The notes below the pieces were generated by a model that was not told the origin of the DNA, made no database searches, and saw nothing but the letters and a program-made list of their open reading frames with translations. The translations under genes and the position numbers were made by a program. Positions 7,655 to 11,865 of a stretch of DNA of 11,865 nt are shown here, one piece after another. The stretch comes from Deltaproteobacteria bacterium UBA2385. GTDB lineage: Bacteria > Myxococcota_A > UBA796 > UBA2385. Every line of letters begins with the position of its first letter. Positions within the stretch are counted from its first letter, which is position 1. Where the stretch lies: assembly GCA_002343455.1 (NCBI GenBank), contig DDSR01000025.1, forward strand, positions 1 through 11,865. The letters run 5' to 3'.

Positions 7655-8895
7655 ACTTCGGCCTGCTCTTCACCCTCGCCGCCCGGGGCCTGCGTCGCAA
7701 CCGTCGCCGCAGCCTGATCACCATCGCCGGCATCGCCTTCGGGCTGGGCCTGATGTCGCTGTCGAACAACATCGGCTACGGCAGCCACCAGGACATGGTC
7801 AAGTCCGCCGTCGGCCTGATGGCCGGCCACATCGTCGTGCAGCACGCCGACTACCAGGACGAGCCCCGCGCCGAGCGGGTGGTGGCCAACAGCGGACAGA
7901 TCGCCTCCAGCCTGGCGGCGGCCATGCCCGAGGCGACCGTGCTGCGGCGGATCAACCTGGAGGGCCTGCTGCTCTCGCCTTTGTCCTCCACCGCGGTGGG
8001 GCTGCGCGCCGTCCAGCCCGAGGCCGAGGCCATGGTCATCGACCTGGACGATCGTATCGTCGAGGGCGAGTGGCTGAAGGCCGATGACGCCGACGCCATC
8101 ATCCTGGGCCAGCTCCTCGCCGAGCGGCTCTCGGTCGGCCTGGGCGACAAGGTGGTCTTCATGTCGCAGGTCGGGGACCGCGACGTGGACAGTCGGCTCT
8201 TCCGCGTGCGGGGCATGTTCCGCACGGGCAGCCCCGAGATCGACGGCATGTCGGCCATCGTCAACCTGGAGCCCGCGCAGGAGCTGCTCCCCGAGACGGA
8301 TCCGGCCACCCTGGTCGCGGTGCACCTGCCCGATGATCGCCAGACCGCCGATCAGACGGTCCTGGCGCGGCAGCTCGTGCCCGACCCCGGCCTGGCCGTG
8401 ATGGCCTGGCAGGAGGCCATCCCCGACATCGTCGCCTTCGTCGAGCTCGACTCCGCCTACTCCGACGCGATGTGGCTGGTGCTCGGCGTCATCGTCGCCC
8501 TGGGGGTGGTCAACACCGTCCTGATGAGCGTGATGGAGCGCGTGCGGGAGTTCGGGGTGATGATGGCCATCGGCATGAAGCCCCGGCAGCTCGCCGCCAT
8601 GGTCCTGATGGAGGGCATGGTGCTCGGCCTGATCGGGGCCGCGATCGGCCTCGCCCTGGGCACCCTGGCGACCTGGCCCTTGATGCACTACGGCCTCGAT
8701 CTGTCCGAGATGTACGGCGGCGAGTCGATCGAGGCCGGCGGCGTGCCCCTCTCCCTGGTCCTCTACCCCGAGATCGACACGGCCCGCCTGGTCGTCTACC
8801 CCTTCATCGGCGTCCTCTTCGCCGTCCTCGCCAGCCTCTACCCCGCCTGGAAGGTCACCGGACTGCAGCCGGTCCAGGCCATCCGGCACCAGTAG
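7651..8895 (+). CDS. ABC transporter permease, MacB/LolE (FtsX) type, second subunit
   Basis: A 414-residue partner permease with the same plan as the gene before it: N-terminal helix at about 19-40 after RRNRRR, a periplasmic domain to about 270, then helices at about 274-296, 313-340 and 380-402. The FtsX coupling region is VVNTVLMSVMERVREFGVMM, and the protein ends in the family-typical LQPVQAIRHQ. It differs enough from the first permease (periplasmic domains share little obvious sequence) to be a distinct subunit rather than a recent duplicate. Translation is coupled to the first permease by a 4-base ATGA overlap, so the two are probably made in equal amounts. It most likely pairs with the first permease and the ATPase that follows. 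Mutually exclusive alternatives such as a lone homodimeric MacB are disfavoured because no ATPase domain is fused. Confidence 0.88.
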   Translation: MNFGLLFTLAARGLRRNRRRSLITIAGIAFGLGLMSLSNNIGYGSHQDMVKSAVGLMAGHIVVQHADYQDEPRAERVVANSGQIASSLAAAMPEATVLRRINLEGLLLSPLSSTAVGLRAVQPEAEAMVIDLDDRIVEGEWLKADDADAIILGQLLAERLSVGLGDKVVFMSQVGDRDVDSRLFRVRGMFRTGSPEIDGMSAIVNLEPAQELLPETDPATLVAVHLPDDRQTADQTVLARQLVPDPGLAVMAWQEAIPDIVAFVELDSAYSDAMWLVLGVIVALGVVNTVLMSVMERVREFGVMMAIGMKPRQLAAMVLMEGMVLGLIGAAIGLALGTLATWPLMHYGLDLSEMYGGESIEAGGVPLSLVLYPEIDTARLVVYPFIGVLFAVLASLYPAWKVTGLQPVQAIRHQ

Positions 8896-8898
8896 GAG
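8894..8898 (+). promoter_or_regulatory. Shine-Dalgarno site deciding a TTG start
   Basis: AGGAG overlaps the stop codon of the second permease and lies 6 bases before TTG at 8905. The ideal spacing supports TTG as the true start of the ATPase. Such a strong site is absent from starts in the first half of the window, which fits a different source lineage here. Confidence 0.75.
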
Positions 8899-8904
8899 CC
8901 CCCC

Positions 8905-9594
8905 TTGTCCATCGTATCGGTTCGGAACCTGCGTCGAGAGTACACTCAAGGCGCCTTCACCGTCCACGCCCTGCGAGGCGTGGATCTCGACATCGCCGCC
9001 GGCGAGTTCACCGCCCTGATGGGCCCCTCGGGCTCGGGCAAGACCACGCTGCTGAACCTGATCGGCGGGCTGGACGAGCCGACCGCGGGCGAGATCACCG
9101 TCGACGGACAGGACCTCTCCCGGATGAAGGCGGGCGATCGCTCCGAGCTGCGCCTGCGGAGGCTGGGCTTCGTCTTTCAGAGCTACAACCTGATCCCGGT
9201 CCTCTCGGCGGTGGAGAACACCGAGTTCGTGCTGATGCTGCGCGGCGAGAGCGCGGCGAACCGGCGTCAGAGGGCGATGGAGACGCTGGCCGCGGTGGGG
9301 CTGAAGGGCATGGAGCATCGCCGGCCCTCCGAGCTCTCCGGCGGTCAGCAGCAGCGGGTGGCGGTGGCCCGGGCGATCGCGGGCGAGCCGGCGCTGGTGC
9401 TGGCCGACGAGCCGACCGCCAACCTGGACAGCACCACCGGCCACGAGCTGATCGAGCTGATGCAGCGCCTGAACCGCGAGCGGGGGCTGACCTTCGTCTT
9501 CGCCACCCACGACCCCAAGGTGATGGAGGCCGCCCGGCGCGTGGTGCGCCTGGAGGACGGTCAGATCGCCTCGGACGAGCGGAAGGGCTCGTGA
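8905..9594 (+). CDS. ABC transporter ATP-binding protein, LolD/MacB type
   Basis: A 229-residue cytoplasmic ATPase that would power the two preceding permeases. All motifs are intact: Walker A GPSGSGKTT (40-48), Q-loop Q92 in VFQSYNLIPVLS, signature LSGGQ (144-148), Walker B LVLADEP (164-170, catalytic E169), D-loop NLDS and switch H202 in ATHD. The phrase FQSYNLIP and overall length are typical of the LolD/MacB/FtsE group that serves FtsX-type permeases. It starts at TTG with a good AGGAG site; the protein then begins directly with the usual first strand (SIVSVRNLRREY). Its stop overlaps the GTG start of the barrel gene by 4 bases, placing all of these genes in one transcription unit. Confidence 0.93.
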   Translation: MSIVSVRNLRREYTQGAFTVHALRGVDLDIAAGEFTALMGPSGSGKTTLLNLIGGLDEPTAGEITVDGQDLSRMKAGDRSELRLRRLGFVFQSYNLIPVLSAVENTEFVLMLRGESAANRRQRAMETLAAVGLKGMEHRRPSELSGGQQQRVAVARAIAGEPALVLADEPTANLDSTTGHELIELMQRLNRERGLTFVFATHDPKVMEAARRVVRLEDGQIASDERKGS

Positions 9595-10733
9595 GCCCGC
9601 TGCTGGCCGGCCTGCTGCTGGCCGGCGACATCAAGACCTTCACCCTGCTCAGCCTCCCGTACGAGAACGAAGAGCTGGAGGCGCTGGGGCTGTGGAGCAC
9701 GGAGCTCCAGTCGCAGAGCGCCCTGGACGCCCGCCTGAAGCTCAGCTGGCGGCTGCACCCCTCCTGGCGCTTCGAGGTCCACAAGGCGGCCAGCCTCGTG
9801 AACGGACAGTCCTTCAGCCTGGGAAACAATGGGGTGGCCTCGACCGCCGAGGAGGCCCTGCCGCTGAGCTGGTTCGTCGACGGCTCCGGCGGCACCCAGC
9901 TCCGCGGGCGGGTCGATCGGCTGCTGCTGCGCGGCGAGCTGGGGCCGGCGGTGCTGACGGTCGGCCGGCAGCCGGTGGGCCTGGGGGCGGGACTCTTCTT
10001 CACGCCGCTGGACCTGGTCAGCCCCTTCGGGCCGGCGGCGATCGACTCCGAGTACAAGCCGGGCGTGGACGCCGTGCGGGTCGAGGTCTACGGGGGCGAG
10101 CGCTTCGAACAGACCATCGTCGCCGCCGCCCTGGGCCTGGACGGGCTCGAGGACCTCGTCCTGCTCAGCAGCAGCCGGCTGACCGTGGGGACCACCGACC
10201 TCTCCCTGGTCCTGGGCGAGGTGCGGGCCGAGGAGGTCGTCGGCCTCTCGGTGAGCGGCGGGGTGGGAGCGCTGGGCCTGCACGGTGACGCCAGCCTGAC
10301 CCTGCCCGAGGACGAGGACCCCTTCGTGCGGGCCGTGGCCGGCTTCACGGCCATGCCCGAGCCCAAGGGCACGCTGATGGGCGAGCTCTATGTGCAGAGC
10401 CTGGGCACGAACGACCCGGCCGAGATGCTGGCGCTGTACACCGACCCCCGCTGGGTGCGCGGCGAGCTGTGGGCGGTCGGCCGGGCCTATGCGGCCGTCT
10501 CCTACGCCCGCGAGCTGAGCCCCCTGGTCAACGCCAGCCTCGCCGTGATCAGCAACGTCGAGGACCCCAGCGCCATGCTGGCCCCCGGCCTGCGGGTCAG
10601 CGTCAGCGACGAGGCCGAGCTGAGCGCGGGGGCCTATGTCGGCCTGGGGCGGCGGCCCGAGGGGCTGGCCCTGAAGAGCGAGCTGGGAGCCTTGCCGACG
10701 ACGGCGTTTCTGCGGCTGGGGGCCTGGTGGTAG
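9591..10733 (+). CDS. Putative outer-membrane beta-barrel protein
   Basis: A 380-residue protein not recognised to a named family. The GTG start overlaps the ATPase stop (GTGA), and the first residues (SPLLAGLLLAG) make a very short hydrophobic leader that may be an atypical signal peptide. The body alternates polar and hydrophobic residues in strand-length runs, for example LDARLKLSWRLH, GRVDRLLLRGELG and GELWAVGRAYAAVSYARE, and ends in AFLRLGAWW, the aromatic C-terminus typical of outer-membrane barrels. The segment GRQPVGLGAGLFFTPLDLV followed by KPGVDAVRVEVY resembles porin and alginate-export-like barrels. Very few lysines and no cysteine-type lipobox are seen. Being last in a LolA-like plus ABC operon, it may be the outer-membrane part of that system. 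An intracellular role is unlikely. The barrel call is from composition and ends, the partnership from gene order. Confidence 0.65.
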   Translation: MSPLLAGLLLAGDIKTFTLLSLPYENEELEALGLWSTELQSQSALDARLKLSWRLHPSWRFEVHKAASLVNGQSFSLGNNGVASTAEEALPLSWFVDGSGGTQLRGRVDRLLLRGELGPAVLTVGRQPVGLGAGLFFTPLDLVSPFGPAAIDSEYKPGVDAVRVEVYGGERFEQTIVAAALGLDGLEDLVLLSSSRLTVGTTDLSLVLGEVRAEEVVGLSVSGGVGALGLHGDASLTLPEDEDPFVRAVAGFTAMPEPKGTLMGELYVQSLGTNDPAEMLALYTDPRWVRGELWAVGRAYAAVSYARELSPLVNASLAVISNVEDPSAMLAPGLRVSVSDEAELSAGAYVGLGRRPEGLALKSELGALPTTAFLRLGAWW

Positions 10734-10737
10734 GTGC

Positions 10738-10766
10738 GACTGGCTAGTGCCAGGCACTAGCTAGTC
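10738..10766. repeat. CTAG-rich inverted repeat, operator- or terminator-like
   Basis: Arms GACTGGCTAGTGCC and GGCACTAGCTAGTC flank a single central A at 10752; they pair over 14 bases with one G-T type mismatch, and the inner 8 bases are perfect. It starts 4 bases after the barrel gene's stop. The one-base spacer suits a dimeric DNA-binding protein, while the RNA could also fold as a terminator stem; no T-run follows on either side. Three CTAG tetramers lie within it (10744, 10757 and 10761). Confidence 0.6.
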
Positions 10767-10791
10767 AGCCGGCCGAGATCGTGGATATGTT
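10762..10791 (+). promoter_or_regulatory. Possible sigma70-like promoter for the acetyltransferase gene
   Basis: TATGTT (10786-10791) matches four of six positions of a -10 box and TAGTCA (10762-10767) four of six of a -35 box, with 18 bases between. The -35 candidate overlaps the right arm of the inverted repeat, as a repressor site would. However, the -10 box would lie only 7 bases before the ATG, giving a nearly leaderless transcript, so the call is tentative. Confidence 0.22.
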
Positions 10792-10797
10792 CCCATC

Positions 10798-11829
10798 ATG
10801 AGCACCACCCTCGACATCCGACCCTACGAGGAGCGCGACGACGCCGAGGCGCTCGAGCTGGAGCGCTGCCTCGCCAAGGGTGGGGGCTTCCGCCTCTCGC
10901 TCCGGCGCAGCCGCTTCGCCCGGCGGGCCGAGAACTTCGACGAGCACGAGATCCTGGTGGCCCGCCACCAGGGGCGGCTGGTGGGCACGATCGCCGTGGC
11001 CTTCAAGGACATGCTCGTCCACGGCCGTCCGGTGCGCGGGGCGACCACCTTCGACCTGCGGGTCCACCCCGAGCTGCACCGCCAGGGGGTCGGCGCGCAG
11101 CTCAGCGCCGCGGCGGCCGATCTCGTCCGTGGGCGGGCCGACCTCGGCTACAGCTATGTGCTCGACGACCAGGCGGCGGTGGCCGAGCTGGCAGGGCGGG
11201 TCGGTCAGCCTCAGCCCGGCGGCTACCAGGTGCTGGTCGCCCCCACCAGCGTCGAGGGCGAGGTCGGCGTGACGGTTCGCCCGGTCGACCTCTCCACCGT
11301 CCACGAGTCCAACCTCGCCTGTCGGCCGCCCTACGACCTCTACACCGACCCGCGCGTCGGGGGGCGCCTGGATGGCCATGTCGGCAGCTGGCTGGTCGAA
11401 GAGGACGACGAGGTCGCCGGCTACTCGGCCTGGGACAACCGCGAGATCATGGCCGAGGTGGTCGAGCACCTGCCCGCGGGCTTCTCGGCCCTGGCGCGCT
11501 TCGCCTCCTGGGGCCCGGTCGCCCACCTGCACCTGCCACACCTGCCGCAGCCCGGCGAGCAGCTGCGGACCTGGACCCTCTTCGATGTCCACGCCACCGG
11601 ACCGGCCATCGCCCGGGCGATGTTGTTCCAGGTCCTGGAGGAGGCCCGGCAGGCCGGCATCGACTACTGCTACTTCCTGCTCAGCCTGGGCGACCCGCTG
11701 CTGGACACGCTCAAGGCCGAGCTGCCGGCGCTGTTCTCGCCGGTCAACCACTACCGCCTCTACGCCAGCCAGGGTGAGCACCCGGTCCAGGGGCTGCGGC
11801 GGGTCTACGTCGACATCCGCGATGTATAG
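10798..11829 (+). CDS. GNAT family N-acetyltransferase, two-domain
   Basis: A 343-residue protein, about twice the size of a single GNAT domain. The N-terminal half is a clear acyl-CoA-dependent acetyltransferase: IRPYEERD at the start, a central ARHQGRLVGTIAVAF strand pair, and the acetyl-CoA pyrophosphate loop RQGVGA at residues 95-100 within LRVHPELHRQGVGAQL. The C-terminal half (about 155-343) repeats the general layout (VTVRPVDLS opening, a VAGYSAW strand, a late helix ARAMLFQVLEEARQAG) but lacks a clear second acetyl-CoA loop, so it is probably a degenerate second domain involved in substrate binding or dimer contacts. It appears cytosolic. The substrate cannot be read from the sequence. 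The ATG lacks a strong ribosome site. The gene is separated from the ABC operon by 64 bases containing a palindrome, so it is likely a separate unit. Confidence 0.82.
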   Translation: MSTTLDIRPYEERDDAEALELERCLAKGGGFRLSLRRSRFARRAENFDEHEILVARHQGRLVGTIAVAFKDMLVHGRPVRGATTFDLRVHPELHRQGVGAQLSAAAADLVRGRADLGYSYVLDDQAAVAELAGRVGQPQPGGYQVLVAPTSVEGEVGVTVRPVDLSTVHESNLACRPPYDLYTDPRVGGRLDGHVGSWLVEEDDEVAGYSAWDNREIMAEVVEHLPAGFSALARFASWGPVAHLHLPHLPQPGEQLRTWTLFDVHATGPAIARAMLFQVLEEARQAGIDYCYFLLSLGDPLLDTLKAELPALFSPVNHYRLYASQGEHPVQGLRRVYVDIRDV

Positions 11830-11845
11830 ACAGATGGCTGCAGCC

Positions 11846-11865
11846 GGGCGCGATGAATCGCGCCC
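11846..11865 (+). terminator. Probable intrinsic terminator hairpin
   Basis: GGGCGCGA and TCGCGCCC form a perfect 8-base-pair stem closing the loop TGAA, 16 bases after the acetyltransferase stop. It is preceded by a perfect 10-base palindrome, GGCTGCAGCC (11836-11845). The window ends at the last stem base, so a T-run cannot be seen and termination is inferred. Confidence 0.6.

Noticed and set aside
7519..9510. A 663-codon minus-strand open frame opposite the ABC genes
   Set aside because: Composition is dominated by His, Asp, Gly and Gln, as expected for the reverse of GC-rich coding sequence. The plus strand encodes intact permeases and ATPase over the same bases.
8472..10733. A single long plus-strand frame reading through the second permease and ATPase region into the barrel gene
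   Set aside because: Only the part from 9591 looks like protein. The upstream part is an out-of-frame reading of the permease and ATPase genes, rich in Arg, Gly and Pro. A giant fusion protein is not supported.
1..11865. CRISPR arrays, tRNA or rRNA genes, transposases and phage genes
   Set aside because: None seen: no spaced direct repeats, no tRNA-like cloverleaf segments in the short gaps, and no mobile-element protein in any frame.

Overview
The window is GC-rich and fully packed with genes. It reads as two blocks with different coding habits that meet inside one gene, near 6001-6060. Block A (1 to about 6000) looks like a GC-rich member of Bacteroidota, probably near Flavobacteriales. 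The reasons are the families present (DUF6544 membrane protein, HI0933-type flavoprotein, small haem-binding-domain protein, P-type ATPase with an unusual M6), the lack of Shine-Dalgarno sequences before the starts, and a TAnnTTTG-like element before the first gene. Block B (about 6060 to 11865) uses many more CGG and GTC codons, has translationally coupled genes and at least one clear Shine-Dalgarno site, and looks like a GC-rich Gram-negative of another phylum (possibly Myxococcota-like; the assignment is weak).

Layout. 69-1157 (+) is a DUF6544 membrane protein, converging with a 29-base overlap on 1129-2421 (-), an HI0933/BaiN-type FAD oxidoreductase. Upstream of the latter on the same strand is a frameshifted haem-binding-domain gene (2503-3001, -). 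Divergent from it, 3097-5619 (+) encodes a complete P2-like cation ATPase. Then come five closely spaced + strand genes: a LolA-fold outer-membrane lipoprotein-sorting protein (5674-6405, the gene that carries the block junction), two MacB/LolC-type permeases (6413-7654 and 7651-8895), a LolD/MacB-type ATPase (8905-9594) and a putative outer-membrane beta-barrel (9591-10733). After a perfect-arm CTAG-rich palindrome there is a two-domain GNAT acetyltransferase (10798-11829) and a hairpin that looks like a terminator at the window's end.

Working together: the five-gene run reads as a trans-envelope module, with an ATPase and a heterodimeric permease in the inner membrane, a periplasmic hydrophobic-ligand carrier and an outer-membrane barrel. 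The cargo could be a lipid or lipoprotein. This is inference from families and gene order. Because the carrier gene appears to be a fusion of two parental genes at its most conserved motif, the join may be a homologous-recombination event or a metagenome assembly chimera. Block A and block B should not be assumed to come from one genome until this is checked.
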